From Micromonospora sp. U21 (GTDB lineage: Bacteria > Actinomycetota > Actinomycetes > Mycobacteriales > Micromonosporaceae): DNA of 64,000 nucleotides. The stretch spans positions 62,001 through 126,000 of the forward strand of contig NZ_JAGPYK010000008.1 in assembly GCF_018070045.1 (NCBI RefSeq), in the 5' to 3' direction. How positions within the stretch are numbered: the first letter of the stretch is position 1; the number at the start of each line of letters is the position of its first letter. Positions 50,729-60,883 of this stretch are shown here, one piece after another. A program made the translations under genes and the position numbers. The notes under the pieces are model-generated. The model was not told the DNA's origin. It made no database searches and saw only the letters and a list, made by a program, of their open reading frames with translations.

Positions 50729-53700
50729 TCATCTCATGCCGCGAAGGGCGGTCTGTAGGCGTTCCTGGGCGCGGCGGCGGCGCTCGTTGCTGGCGCCGAG
50801 TATCAGCAACAGGATGCCCACCGGGATCAGTGCCAGCCACGGGCCGAGGCTGAACAGCGCGTGGATCGCGGCGATCGCGGTGACCGACGCGCCGACGATC
50901 ACTGGTGCCTGCTGCCGGCTGGACGAGCCGAAGATCAGCACCGCCACCGCGCCGAGCAGCAGCAGCATCTGTCGCAGGGTGCTGGATTCGGTGGCCAGCA
51001 CGATCGCCAGGGTGGGCAGGAACGCGGCGACCAGCGCCGGCCCGTACGCCACCCAACTGCTCATGTCCGATCGGTGGCGCAGCTCCAGCACACCGACCAG
51101 CAGGGCCAGCGCGGCGAACGGCAGGGTGTACGCCTCGGGCAGCGCCACGTTGGCGACCCGCATCAGGATCCACCAGGCGCTGATCTCGCACGCCACCACC
51201 GCCCAGAACAGGATCCGCCGCTCCACCGGCCGGCGACCGGGTCGCGTCGCCGCCACCCCGAGGACCGCGCCCCAGGCGGCCAGCAGGGCGGCGATGTGCC
51301 GGGGCGAGTCGAAGGCGAGGGCGAGCGCGATCAGCGCCGCCGCGTACCCGCTCCACTCCACGGTCGCGGCCTCGCGCTGCGCCTCGGGGCGGCGCAGCCG
51401 GGGCAGGGTCGCCGCGAACACCTGCAGGACCGCACCGACCGCGAGCACCCCGAACGCGGACCAGACCGCGGCCAGCCCGGCGACCAGGCCAGCGGTGAGC
51501 ACGAAGAGCTGCGCCATCAGCGAGGCGAAGAGCCAGCCGAGAATGCGGGCCCGCTGGGTGGTGCCGTACAGCGCCGCCACCACGCCGACGCCGACCGCGC
51601 CGCCGAGAGTGAACAGGGTCAGCTCCCGGGTGGCCAGGCTGCCGGCCAGCCCGGCGCCCCCGGCGGCGAGGCCGATGACGAACACCAGCACCCGGGCCAG
51701 CCGCAGCGAGCGGGCCGGCTCGACCAGCGGCGGAGGCGGGGTCAATGCGAGGCCGAGCATCGCGATGGTGAAGACCGAGAGCGCGGCGAGGGCGCTCGCG
51801 GGCCAACCGTTGCCCAGCGCGATGGGCGCGATCAGCAGCGTGACGGCGGCACCGGGCAGCACCACCGGCACGGCCCGGGACCGCCGTCCGCCGCTGAACC
51901 CGGTGGCGGCCAGCGCCGCGGTCGCGGTGAGCAGCAGCGCGGTCAGCACGTGGGTCGGGTCGGCCACGTCCGGCGGCGGGGCGAGCAGTTGTGGTGGCGG
52001 ACCCTCCCAGATCCGGGTCAGCGTGCGGTGCGGCTCGACCAGGGCGGTGACCAGGGCGGGTGCGATCGAGGCGAGCGCCAGGGCGGTCGGCAGGGCTGCT
52101 GCGGCCAGCGCGCCGGCGGACGGGCTGACCCGCCACCGCCGACGCTCCGGGTCGTCCGGCAACCGCCGCAGTGCGCCGTCGAGCAGCACCGCCCAGCGCC
52201 GGACCGGCTGGGCCGAGCCGGTCGGCGGCACGGTGGCCGCGCGGATCAGCTCGGCCAGTACGCCGAGTAGCGCCGCGGCGGCCGCGTAGACGCCCGAGGC
52301 GAGGCCGGTGGGGATGGCGGCGAGCGCGCTGATGGTGGCCCCGCCGACCACGGCCACACTGACCCAGGGCAGGTACTGCGGGACGTGCCGGCGGACCGCG
52401 GCCACGGCGGCCAGGCCCAGGCTGGACGCGGCCAGCGCGGCGGTCAGCACCACCTGTGCCGAGTGTTCGAACTCGGCGGCCAGTGCCGCCACCGAGCCGG
52501 GCAGAGCCAGCAGCGCGGCACCGGCCGCCGCACCGCCGATCTGCACCAGGTGCGGTGGCATCCCCTCGGTCTCGATGTCGGTCACCTGTGGGCCGGCCAG
52601 TACGCGGGCAAGCGCGGCCACCACCACGCCGATCAACGCGATGAAGCCCAGCGCCAACGCGGTGGTCCACGGCCGGACCAGGCCGGCGCCGGCCGCGTGC
52701 AGCGCGACCACTCCGGCCACGGTGGCCCGGGACAACCCGGCGCGGGCCTCCTCGGTGGCGACCGCGGCCATTCCGTAGACGGTGGCGACCATTCCGCCGA
52801 CCAGGACCGGTGACCACCAGGGCAGGTCGAACGCCGCCGGCGCGCCGATCGTGGCGAGCACCACGGCCGCGCCGGACACGTCCCACCGCCACGGAGGGGG
52901 TAGCAGGATGCCGGCGGCGATGGCCAGCAGGGCCAGCGCGACCGGGGCCTGCCAGGTGGCGCCACCGGTCGGCGCGGCCGGCCAACCGCTCAGGTCACCG
53001 TCCCAGATCGGGCCGGGGGTCGCCAGCACACCCAGCCCACCGCGCAGCGCCGTCCAGCCGGCGAGTACGCCGATCAGCAGGCCGCCGACGGTGACGCCGA
53101 GAATCGGCCCGCGCCGCCACTCCTCGGGCATGGCGCGGGCCCCGACAGCGACCACCAGCACCAGGCCGGCGGCCACCGCCAACTGACCGCCCGGGGTCAG
53201 CACAGCGGCGATCCGGACCAGTGTCGCGATCAGGGCGGTGGTGACCGCAGCGGCGGCCAGGTCCGAGCCGTCCAGGGTGAGGTCGGAGCGGCGGCCGGCG
53301 TCGATCGACGGTGCCAGGAAGAGCAGTACGGCGGCGACCAGCAGCAGGGCGCCGACCCAGGCGTCGGCGACGGTCGCCCCGGGCGCGCCGAAGGCGGCGG
53401 CGGTGACCACCAGCGCGCCCAGCCCGGTGCCGACGGACAGCGGCGCCGGGATGCGCCGCTGGGACACCTGCACCACGGCGGCGTAGCCGAGGGTCACGCA
53501 GACCGCGAGGAAGCTCGCGGCCAGCACCGGAACCGTCACCTCGCGCAGGCTGGCCGGGGTGGGGGTCGGGTCGGTGGGCACGGTGGCGGCCACGAACGCG
53601 GCGACCGCCCCGGGCAGCGCGAAGGCGGCGCCCCCGGCGGCCCAGGCGGTCACCGTGTCGGCGGCGGCCGAGGCGATCCGGACGCGGGGTGCCAGCGCGA

Positions 53701-55624
53701 CCAGAGCGCCGGCCGCGAAGAGGGTGAGCAGGACCGCGGCGGTGAGCGCCGGCCCGGTCAGGCTGGCGCCCGCACCGAACAGGCCCACCACGGCGGCCCC
53801 GACGCCATGCGCCAGCGCGGCCCGGCTGGTCCGCGCGGAGAGGCCGATCACCCCGATGCCGACGGCGGTGAGCACCATCGGCCAGGGTGCCGTCGCCCAG
53901 CCGAGACCGAACGAGGCCGGCACGGCCAGGGCGGTCAGCGCCGCCCCGGCGACGGCGAACTCACGACGGATCTCCGCGGGCAGGGCCAGCACCGCGGCGA
54001 TGGTGAGCAGGAACGCGGCGGCAGCGAGCTGCCAGGTGGTCGGGCCGACCGCGGCGGCCAGCTCGGCCGGGTACCGGTCGAGGTCGGCGCCCCAGGCGGG
54101 CAGCGCCGACCGGACCGGGGCCACGCCGGCGCGCAGCGCGCCCCCGGCGACCACCATCCCGCTGACGGTGAGCGCCACCGCCGAGGCGACCTGCGGGCCG
54201 CGTTGGGCGGCCTGGGGAACCGCGCGCACCGCCAGCCCGGTCACCGTGATGACCGCCGCGATCAGCAGCAGAGCCCGTCCGGGCAGCGCCACCGAGGCGA
54301 TCCGGCCGAGCGTCCCGATCACGGCCAGGGTGAGGATGCCGGCCGCGACGTCGGGCAGCGGCGGGCGGCGCAGCACCAGCGCGCCGCCCAGACCGACCGT
54401 GGCGGCCAGCAACAGCACCATCCCGGCGCCGGTCGCCGCCGGCACGGTCTCCGCCCGGAGCAGGGCGGTGACCGCGTACGCCAGGGCGACGGCGACGGCC
54501 ACCGCGTGGAGCAGCCAGATCAGCTCGCGCAGGCCGGGCACCGGGCGGGTCGGCAGGGTTTCGGCGGCCCCCGCGTCGGCATCGATCAGCTCGGCGGCCT
54601 CCTCCGGGTCGCCCTCGGGCCGGCTCTCGGCACTGCGTTGCCGGGGCGCCGACGGCGTGCCCGGGGCCGGCAGGTCCTGCCGGACGGGTCGCTCCACCGT
54701 GACCCCGGTGCGGGTCAGCCAGAGGTCGAGGAGGGCGACCAGGGTGAGCACCAGGGCCCAGCCGCCCGGCCCGGTGATCCGGTCGTACGCCAGCAACGGC
54801 AGCACCGGCTGCGCGGCGAGCACGGTGGCGAAACGGGGTGTGCGCAGGCCCGTCCAGCCGGCGTACCCGAACGCGACGGCGGCGGTGACCGCGAAGATCA
54901 CCCCGGCGAAGACCGCGCCGGAGGCGCCGCCGTTGCCGATCCGGTCCACCGCCCAGAGGGCGTTTCCGGCCAGCGGCACCAGCAGCAGGCCGACCGCGGA
55001 GATCGTCTCGGCGGTCGAGGTGAGCCCACGTCGAGCCAGCGCCGGCGGGGCGAGCAGCATCAGGACCGTGGCGAGGACCAGGATGCCGAGCCGGGCCAGC
55101 GCGTCCATCGAGCTGGTCGCCACCGCCGCGAAGACCACCGCGGCCACCCCGAGCAGCAGCGCGCCCAGCCCGAGCGGGATGTTCTGCACCTCTCGGGAGG
55201 ACGCCTCCGGGGGGTGCTCGGGGTCGTCCGCGTCGAGCCAGGACGCCTGGGGTGGGAGCGGTGGCGGGTCCTCCGCGGTGGGCGGGGTGCCCTGGCGGGG
55301 CACCCGGGGCGGGGCGCCGGTGGCGGCGGTCGGCGGCCGGCGACCGGGACGGCGGCGCAGCACCCGGCGCGGCCGGGTGGCCTGCTTGAGCCGTTCCTCA
55401 CCGGCGTGCGCGAGGATGTCCCGCTGGAAGAGGGCGGCCTGCATCTTGGCGGCGATCTGCCGCTGCTCGCGGGCGATGGCGGCGTCGCGCGCCTTCATCT
55501 CCGCGATTGAGCGCTCGATGTCGGCCAGGTGCTCGACCCACTGGGCCTGATCGGCACCGCAGTGGGGGCAGCGGACGGCCGGCTTGATCTCCCGGCCGCA
55601 CGAGGAGCACTGAAAGGTCGCCAC
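50729..55624 (-). CDS. SCO7613-type giant membrane protein
   Basis: A 1631-residue protein. Residues 1-30 hold a zinc ribbon (FQCSSCGREI, CPHCGADQAQW); residues 30-75 are a charged coiled coil (EHLADIERSIAEMKARDAAI) and a basic/Pro stretch follows. From about 150 to the end come well over 30 hydrophobic helices, Ala/Val/Leu-rich, in an internally repetitive layout. This is the architecture named SCO7613 C-terminal domain-containing membrane protein in actinobacteria. Function unknown. No operon partner; a zinc ribbon plus coiled coil facing the cytoplasm is the only hint of an interaction site. Confidence 0.85.
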   Translation of the reverse strand: MATFQCSSCGREIKPAVRCPHCGADQAQWVEHLADIERSIAEMKARDAAIAREQRQIAAKMQAALFQRDILAHAGEERLKQATRPRRVLRRRPGRRPPTAATGAPPRVPRQGTPPTAEDPPPLPPQASWLDADDPEHPPEASSREVQNIPLGLGALLLGVAAVVFAAVATSSMDALARLGILVLATVLMLLAPPALARRGLTSTAETISAVGLLLVPLAGNALWAVDRIGNGGASGAVFAGVIFAVTAAVAFGYAGWTGLRTPRFATVLAAQPVLPLLAYDRITGPGGWALVLTLVALLDLWLTRTGVTVERPVRQDLPAPGTPSAPRQRSAESRPEGDPEEAAELIDADAGAAETLPTRPVPGLRELIWLLHAVAVAVALAYAVTALLRAETVPAATGAGMVLLLAATVGLGGALVLRRPPLPDVAAGILTLAVIGTLGRIASVALPGRALLLIAAVITVTGLAVRAVPQAAQRGPQVASAVALTVSGMVVAGGALRAGVAPVRSALPAWGADLDRYPAELAAAVGPTTWQLAAAAFLLTIAAVLALPAEIRREFAVAGAALTALAVPASFGLGWATAPWPMVLTAVGIGVIGLSARTSRAALAHGVGAAVVGLFGAGASLTGPALTAAVLLTLFAAGALVALAPRVRIASAAADTVTAWAAGGAAFALPGAVAAFVAATVPTDPTPTPASLREVTVPVLAASFLAVCVTLGYAAVVQVSQRRIPAPLSVGTGLGALVVTAAAFGAPGATVADAWVGALLLVAAVLLFLAPSIDAGRRSDLTLDGSDLAAAAVTTALIATLVRIAAVLTPGGQLAVAAGLVLVVAVGARAMPEEWRRGPILGVTVGGLLIGVLAGWTALRGGLGVLATPGPIWDGDLSGWPAAPTGGATWQAPVALALLAIAAGILLPPPWRWDVSGAAVVLATIGAPAAFDLPWWSPVLVGGMVATVYGMAAVATEEARAGLSRATVAGVVALHAAGAGLVRPWTTALALGFIALIGVVVAALARVLAGPQVTDIETEGMPPHLVQIGGAAAGAALLALPGSVAALAAEFEHSAQVVLTAALAASSLGLAAVAAVRRHVPQYLPWVSVAVVGGATISALAAIPTGLASGVYAAAAALLGVLAELIRAATVPPTGSAQPVRRWAVLLDGALRRLPDDPERRRWRVSPSAGALAAAALPTALALASIAPALVTALVEPHRTLTRIWEGPPPQLLAPPPDVADPTHVLTALLLTATAALAATGFSGGRRSRAVPVVLPGAAVTLLIAPIALGNGWPASALAALSVFTIAMLGLALTPPPPLVEPARSLRLARVLVFVIGLAAGGAGLAGSLATRELTLFTLGGAVGVGVVAALYGTTQRARILGWLFASLMAQLFVLTAGLVAGLAAVWSAFGVLAVGAVLQVFAATLPRLRRPEAQREAATVEWSGYAAALIALALAFDSPRHIAALLAAWGAVLGVAATRPGRRPVERRILFWAVVACEISAWWILMRVANVALPEAYTLPFAALALLVGVLELRHRSDMSSWVAYGPALVAAFLPTLAIVLATESSTLRQMLLLLGAVAVLIFGSSSRQQAPVIVGASVTAIAAIHALFSLGPWLALIPVGILLLILGASNERRRRAQERLQTALRGMR

Positions 55625-55723
55625 GACACCCCTCCGCCCGCACTGTGGACTCCCACTGTCGCAGCATGCCCAAAGCTGGCGTGGATTTCGACACTTGTCG
55701 GCGGGTCCGGGGCAAACAACGAC

Positions 55724-55762
55724 ACCGGCCGGCCACGGAAGGGTGCTCCGCGACCGGCCGGT
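55724..55762 (-). terminator. Hairpin behind the UGDH gene
   Basis: accggccgg (55724-55732) and ccggccggt (55754-55762) form a 9-bp stem just behind the stop of the UDP-glucose dehydrogenase gene on the minus strand. Weak in length but fully GC. Confidence 0.5.
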
Positions 55763-55775
55763 GGGGTCGGATCCG

Positions 55776-57203
55776 TCAGGGGCGGCCCATGCCCCGGTAC
55801 TCCCAGCCGGCCTGGGTCCACAGTGCGGAGTCGAGGCAGTTGCGACCGTCGACCACCTTGCGGCCGGCGACCAGCTCGCCGAGGGCGACCGGGTCGGCGT
55901 TGCGGAAGTCGGCCCACTCGGTGAGGACGCAGACCAGGTCCGCGTCGGTGACGGCCTCGTTGATGCCGGTCTCGTAGGTCAGCTCGGGTACCGCGCGGCG
56001 AGCGTTCTCCGTGCCCTGCGGGTCGTACACGTGCACGTCGGCGCCGGCCTTCTGCAGCAGCGCGGCGACGGCGAGCGCCGGGGCGTCGCGGACGTCGTCG
56101 GTGTTGGGCTTGAAGGTGGCGCCCAGCACGGCGATCCGGGTGCCGGAGAAGTCCGGGCCGGCGGGCCCGGAGCGGCGGCCGAGCAGCTCCGCGGCGAGGT
56201 GGAGCACCCGGGTGCGGCGACGCAGGTTGATCAGGTCGACCTCGTGCAGGAAGCGCAGCGCCTCGCCGGCACCCAGCTCCTGTGCCCGTGCCTGGAAGGC
56301 CCGAATGTCCTTGGGCAGGCAGGCGCCGCCGAAGCCGAGGCCGGCCTGGAGGAACCGGTTGCCGATCCGCGGGTCGTAGCCGATCGCCCGGGCCAGTTGG
56401 GTGACGTCGCCGCCGGAGGCCTCGCAGACCTCGGCCATCGCGTTGATGAAGGAGATCTTGGTGGCCAGGAAGGCGTTCGCGGCGACCTTGACCAGCTCGG
56501 CGGTCGCGAAGTCGGTGACCACGAGGGGCACCTCGCGGTCCTCGGTGGCGGCCAGGTCGAAGACGCCCTTGTGTGCGGCGTAGAGCATGCCGTTGGCCCA
56601 CTCGCTCTTCACGCCGACCACGATCCGGTTCGGGCGCAGCACGTCGTCGACGGCGAAGCCCTCCTGGAGGAACTCGGGGCTCCACGCCACCTCGACGCCC
56701 AGGTCGTTGGGAGTGTGCTTGCCGACCAGCTGCTCCACCCAGTCGGCGGTGCCCACCGGCACGGTGGACTTGCCGACGATCAGCGACTTGCGGGTCAGGT
56801 GCTGCGCCAGGCTGGTCACCGACGCCTCGACGTACGACAGGTCGGCGCCCATCCCGTCGGCCCGCTGCGGGGTGCCGACGCAGATGAAGTGGACATCGCC
56901 GAACTCGGCGGTCTCCGCGATGTCGGTGCTGAACCGCAGCCGGCCGGCGGCCAGGTTGCGCTTGAGCAGCTCGTCCAGGCCGGGCTCGTGGATCGGCACC
57001 TGACCGGCGTTGAGCATCGCGATCTTGTCAGCGTCCACGTCGAACCCGAGCACCTCGTACCCCAGCTCGGCGTAGCAGATGGCGTACGTCGCACCGAGGT
57101 ATCCGGTCCCCAGGAAGGTCACCCGCGGACGGGGTGCGCCCGAGGGCGGCGTCACCGTGGCGATGGCGGGGGTCGGCTGGATGGTGGGATAGGGGATCGT
57201 CAC
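55776..57203 (-). CDS. UDP-glucose 6-dehydrogenase
   Basis: A 475-residue NAD-dependent enzyme that makes UDP-glucuronate, a precursor for cell-surface polysaccharide or glycosylation. N-terminal Rossmann motif VTFLGTGYLGATYA, FDVDADKIAMLNAG, STVPVGTADW, the lysine region FLATKISFINAMAEV, and catalytic Cys in GFGGACLPKD. The C-terminal domain starts at IAVLGATFKPNTDDVRD. An N-terminal Thr/Pro-rich leader of about 25 residues precedes the fold. GTG at 57203 has ggagaag upstream. No other sugar genes nearby. Confidence 0.93.
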   Translation of the reverse strand: MTIPYPTIQPTPAIATVTPPSGAPRPRVTFLGTGYLGATYAICYAELGYEVLGFDVDADKIAMLNAGQVPIHEPGLDELLKRNLAAGRLRFSTDIAETAEFGDVHFICVGTPQRADGMGADLSYVEASVTSLAQHLTRKSLIVGKSTVPVGTADWVEQLVGKHTPNDLGVEVAWSPEFLQEGFAVDDVLRPNRIVVGVKSEWANGMLYAAHKGVFDLAATEDREVPLVVTDFATAELVKVAANAFLATKISFINAMAEVCEASGGDVTQLARAIGYDPRIGNRFLQAGLGFGGACLPKDIRAFQARAQELGAGEALRFLHEVDLINLRRRTRVLHLAAELLGRRSGPAGPDFSGTRIAVLGATFKPNTDDVRDAPALAVAALLQKAGADVHVYDPQGTENARRAVPELTYETGINEAVTDADLVCVLTEWADFRNADPVALGELVAGRKVVDGRNCLDSALWTQAGWEYRGMGRP

Positions 57204-57453
57204 GCCTGTCTTCTCCGCTCGCACTGGCGGCGCTTCGTCGCGTCGCATTCTGCTGCGGCGCCTGGCCGGGCACCGGAGGGGTGGCTCATTGTCTGTCTTC
57301 CATCATCGCTCAGCGGCGTGGGTGCTCCCTCGAGCCTGTGCCTACGCGCCGGTAACATCCCCCTGAACTGCAGTCGTTATCCTTCAGTCTGCGCGGTCGG
57401 CGGTCAGGGGAAGCTACAGACTGCGCATGATAGCGGTGAAGGGGAGGGCCAAC

Positions 57454-58623
57454 GTGGCCGCAGGGGAGTCGTTCGACGTCTACCGGTTGCCGGAGGAGCA
57501 CGAGGCGATCCGGGAGGCGGTCCGCGAGGTCTGCACGGCGAAGGTGGCTCCGCACGCCGCCGAGGCCGACGAGACCGGTGAGTTCCCGAAGGCGTCCTAC
57601 GACGCGCTGCGGGCGGCCGACTTCCACGCCCCGCACATCCCCGAGGAGTACGGCGGCGCGGGCGCCGATGCGCTGGCCACCGCCATCGTGATCGAGGAGG
57701 TGGCGCGGGCCTGCGCATCGTCCTCGCTGATCCCGGCGGTCAACAAGCTCGGCACGCTGCCGCTGCTGCTGTCCGGCTCCGAGGAGCTCAAGCGGCGATA
57801 CCTGACGCCGGTGGCGGCTGGCGACGCGATGTTCTCGTACTGCCTCTCCGAGCCGGAGGCGGGCAGCGACGCGGCCTCGATGACCACCCGTGCGGTACGT
57901 GACGGGGATCACTGGGTGCTCAACGGAGTGAAGCGCTGGATCACCAACGCCGGCGTCTCCGAGTTCTACACCGTCTTCGCGGTCACCGACCCGACCGCGC
58001 GGTCCCGGGGAATCTCGGCCTTCGTGGTCGAGAAGTCCGATGCCGGGGTGAGCTTCGGCGCCCCGGAGAAGAAGCTCGGCATCAAGGGCTCGCCCACCCG
58101 CGAGGTCTACCTGGACAACGTGCGGATCCCGACGGACCGGATCATCGGCGCGGAGGGCACCGGCTTCGCCACCGCGATGCGGACCCTCGACCACACCCGG
58201 GTCACCATCGCCGCCCAGGCCATCGGGATCGCGCAGGGCGCGCTCGACTACGCCAAGGGGTACGTGGCCGAGCGCCGGCAGTTCGGCAAGGCGGTCGCCG
58301 AGTTCCAGGGCGTCCAGTTCATGCTCGCCGACATGGGCATGAAGCTGGAGGCGGCACGGCAGCTCACCTACGCCGCGGCCGGTAAGTCCGAGCGCGGCGA
58401 CGCGGACCTGACCTACTTCGGCGCGGCGGCCAAGTGTTTCGCCTCGGACGCCGCCATGGAGATCACCACCGACGCGGTGCAGCTGCTCGGTGGCTACGGC
58501 TACACCCGCGACTACCCCGTCGAGCGGATGATGCGGGACGCCAAGATCACCCAGATCTACGAGGGCACCAACCAGGTGCAGCGGATCGTCATGGCGCGGC
58601 AACTGCTCAGCGGCGCCGTCTAG
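57454..58623 (+). CDS. Acyl-CoA dehydrogenase (FadE25-like)
   Basis: FAD enzyme of 389 residues that oxidises acyl-CoA to enoyl-CoA. Motifs: [74 protein letters not shown] and the catalytic Glu in [11 protein letters not shown]. It is closest in character to mycobacterial FadE25, which sits beside purE/purK; here the two are 7 kb apart. GTG at 57454 follows ggggaggg by 5-6 bases; ATG 57427 is an alternative. Confidence 0.95.
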   Translation: MAAGESFDVYRLPEEHEAIREAVREVCTAKVAPHAAEADETGEFPKASYDALRAADFHAPHIPEEYGGAGADALATAIVIEEVARACASSSLIPAVNKLGTLPLLLSGSEELKRRYLTPVAAGDAMFSYCLSEPEAGSDAASMTTRAVRDGDHWVLNGVKRWITNAGVSEFYTVFAVTDPTARSRGISAFVVEKSDAGVSFGAPEKKLGIKGSPTREVYLDNVRIPTDRIIGAEGTGFATAMRTLDHTRVTIAAQAIGIAQGALDYAKGYVAERRQFGKAVAEFQGVQFMLADMGMKLEAARQLTYAAAGKSERGDADLTYFGAAAKCFASDAAMEITTDAVQLLGGYGYTRDYPVERMMRDAKITQIYEGTNQVQRIVMARQLLSGAV

Positions 58624-58642
58624 GCCACGACCTGATCGAGCC

Positions 58643-58678
58643 CGACCGCCCCACCGCCGCCCGGCGGTGGGGCGGTCG
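58643..58678 (+). terminator. Strong terminator after acyl-CoA dehydrogenase
   Basis: Perfect 17-bp stem cgaccgccccaccgccg (58643-58659) with cggcggtggggcggtcg (58662-58678) and a 2-nt loop, 19 bases behind the stop. No T-run. Confidence 0.85.
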
Positions 58679-58844
58679 GCGTGTGCACGTGAGGCCCCAC
58701 ACAGTCGCCATGTCACACGGGTCTGCGACGTTGGGGAAAGACAGAATCACGAAGCCGATCGCCCGCCACCACCGCTCGCCTCGTCCCTCGCTGCCCAACG
58801 TCGGGCACGCCCAACGACGTCTGACCACACGCAGAGAGATCGAG

Positions 58845-60137
58845 ATGATGAAGCAGTTGGTGGAGAAGACCGCCCCGGACACGGCCTCCGAGCGGGAGGT
58901 GCTGCCCGGCGATCTGATGACCAACCGTCAGCGGGCGCGACTCGTCCTCGTGCTGGGCGCGATGATCGCGATCGGGCCGCTGACCATCGACATGTACCTG
59001 CCGGCGCTGCCCGCCATCACGACCGGCCTGCAGACCACCGAGACCGCGGTGCAGTTGACGCTGACGGGCACGCTGCTCGGCCTCGCGCTGGGCCAGCTGC
59101 TGGTCGGGCCGCTCTCCGACGTGGTCGGGCGGCGGGTGCCCCTGCTGGCCGGGCTGGCCCTGCACGTCGCGGCATCCGTGCTGTGCGTGTTCGCGCCCAG
59201 CATCGCCGTGCTCGGCGTGCTCCGGGTGCTCCAGGGGCTCGGGGTGGCGGCCGCCACCGTGGTCGCCACCGCCGTCGTACGCGACCTGTTCAGCGGCGCG
59301 TCCTTCGCGCGGATCTTCTCCCGGTTGATGCTGGTCATGGGCCTGGCCCCGATCCTCGCGCCGACCCTCGGCAGCGGCCTGCTGCGCTGGACCGATTGGC
59401 GGGGCGTCTTCGCGGCGCTGGCCGTGCTGGGCGCGCTGCTGATCGTCGTCGCCGCGTTGCGGCTGCCGGAGACCCTTCCCGTGGTGCGCCGTCGGCGCGG
59501 CGGGGTGGGGGCGACCCTGCGGGACTACCGGCGACTGCTCAACGACCGGGCGTTCGTCGGTCTGGTGCTGGTCGCCGGGCTGGCCATGGCCGCACTGTTC
59601 GCGTACGTCGCCGGGTCGTCCTTCGTGCTCCAGGAGCAGTACGGCCTCGACGAGCAGCAGTTCGGGCTGGCCTTCGGGGCGGGCGCGGTCGGCCTGATCG
59701 GGGCCACCCAGTTCAACGTCCGTCTGCTGCGCCGCTACACCCCGCAGCAGATCCTGATCAGCGCCCTGATCGCCGGGACCGCGGCCGGGCTGCTGCTGGT
59801 CATGTTCGCCGCGACCGGCCTCGGTGGTCTCGGCACGCTGCTCGCGTCGCTGTGGCTCGTCCTGGCGGCGGCCGGCCTGGCCCTGCCGAACGCGCCGGCG
59901 CTGGCGATGACCCGGCACAGCGAGGCCGCCGGAACAGCCGCCGCGCTGCTCGGCGCCGTGCAGTTCGGCATCGGCGCGCTGTCGGCGCCCCTGGTCGGCC
60001 TGTTCGGCACCGGGAGCGTACCGATGGCGATCGTGATCGCGGGCGGCATGGCCGCCGCGACGCTGGTCATGCTCCTCGTCGTTCCCCGCGCCGATCTCGG
60101 CACCGTCGACCCGGACCTGGCCGTCGCACTGCACTAG
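58845..60137 (+). CDS. MFS drug exporter, Bcr/CflA type
   Basis: A 430-residue transporter with 12 predicted membrane helices. Typical for Bcr/CflA: PLTIDMYLPALPAI in helix 1, motif A LLVGPLSDVVGRRVPLL between helices 2 and 3, VLGVLRVLQGLGVAAATVV, and a conserved ending with RADLG. It likely exports small toxic molecules with proton antiport. ATG at 58845 (a second ATG follows at once) has agagag before it. The 221-base gap upstream holds only the terminator of the previous gene and no visible operator. Confidence 0.92.
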   Translation: MMKQLVEKTAPDTASEREVLPGDLMTNRQRARLVLVLGAMIAIGPLTIDMYLPALPAITTGLQTTETAVQLTLTGTLLGLALGQLLVGPLSDVVGRRVPLLAGLALHVAASVLCVFAPSIAVLGVLRVLQGLGVAAATVVATAVVRDLFSGASFARIFSRLMLVMGLAPILAPTLGSGLLRWTDWRGVFAALAVLGALLIVVAALRLPETLPVVRRRRGGVGATLRDYRRLLNDRAFVGLVLVAGLAMAALFAYVAGSSFVLQEQYGLDEQQFGLAFGAGAVGLIGATQFNVRLLRRYTPQQILISALIAGTAAGLLLVMFAATGLGGLGTLLASLWLVLAAAGLALPNAPALAMTRHSEAAGTAAALLGAVQFGIGALSAPLVGLFGTGSVPMAIVIAGGMAAATLVMLLVVPRADLGTVDPDLAVALH

Positions 60138-60169
60138 TACGGCCGGCGCCCGTCCACCGCACAGGTTTG

Positions 60170-60197
60170 GGGGCGGGCCGGTCGCCCGGCCCGCCCC
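60170..60197. terminator. Bidirectional terminator between convergent genes
   Basis: Stem ggggcgggccg (60170-60180) with cggcccgcccc (60187-60197), 6-nt loop, between the MFS stop and the stop of the minus-strand membrane gene. Ten or eleven GC pairs suit both directions. Confidence 0.75.
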
Positions 60198-60201
60198 ACG
60201 G

Positions 60202-60867
60202 TCAACGGATTTCGGTGGTGTCCTCGGGGCGCGACTGGCCGCGCGGCGGCGCGGACCACGGCGACTCCCCACCCACCCGGCGGGGCAGTGGGTCGGTCGG
60301 AGTCGGATCGGCCGGGTAACCCAGGGTGGGCGGGGTGGCATCGCTCTCGGCTGGCTCGGGGGGCGGCCAGTCGGTCAGGGTGAAGTCGTCGCTCCGGGGA
60401 CCACCCGCCGTCGCCGGTGCCGTCGCCGGCTCGGTCACCGGTCGCGGCCACTGCTGCCAACGTTGCCTGCTGAACGCCGCCATCAGCAGCAGCAGGCCGA
60501 TCAGGAAGAGGGTGCCGTTCTCCACCGGAAGCCGCAGCGGCAGCGGATCGCCGAGCACCTTCCACCCGTGCGGAATCGCGTCCCGCACCTCGAACGGCGC
60601 CACGAACATCCCGACGTACGGGGTGACCAGCAGCAGCCCGGCCACCAGCGGGCCCAGCGGCGAGACGCGCAGTGTGCCGAGCAGGCCCAGCAGGACACCG
60701 CCGACACCGAGGTACACGGCCGGCTCGATCAGGTTGGCGGTGTTGAACGTGCCGATCTCCACCCAGCGGTCGACCGTCCGGCTCGACCCGTCCTGCCCGA
60801 GTGTGACCAGCACCCACGTGACGGGTACCACCACCAGCCCGGCGAGGAAGCTCCAGAGATGTCGCAT
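60202..60867 (-). CDS. Membrane protein with four helices and acidic Pro tail
   Basis: A 221-residue protein: four membrane helices (LWSFLAGLVVVPVTWVLV, YLGVGGVLLGLLGTL, LVAGLLLVTPYVGMF, LFLIGLLLLMAAF) and a C-terminal Pro/Ser/Asp-rich cytoplasmic tail of about 80 residues. I do not recognise the family. It is divergent from the thioesterase gene with only 23 bases between start codons, and TACGGT (60879-60874, minus) ends 6 bases before its ATG. Confidence 0.75.
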   Translation of the reverse strand: MRHLWSFLAGLVVVPVTWVLVTLGQDGSSRTVDRWVEIGTFNTANLIEPAVYLGVGGVLLGLLGTLRVSPLGPLVAGLLLVTPYVGMFVAPFEVRDAIPHGWKVLGDPLPLRLPVENGTLFLIGLLLLMAAFSRQRWQQWPRPVTEPATAPATAGGPRSDDFTLTDWPPPEPAESDATPPTLGYPADPTPTDPLPRRVGGESPWSAPPRGQSRPEDTTEIR

Positions 60868-60873
60868 CCGCGC

Positions 60874-60883
60874 ACCGTACCGT
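60874..60883. promoter_or_regulatory. Overlapping divergent -10 boxes in a 23-bp gap
   Basis: accgtaccgt contains TACCGT on the plus strand (60878-60883, 7 bases before the thioesterase ATG) and TACGGT on the minus strand (60879-60874, 6 bases before the membrane-gene ATG). Two bases are shared. Both genes lack a ribosome binding site and would be leaderless. Confidence 0.6.

Noticed and set aside
53559..55550. 663-codon plus-strand frame inside the giant membrane gene
   Set aside because: Ser/Arg/Ala-rich translation with no domain, caused by GC composition opposite an Ala/Val/Leu-rich membrane protein.
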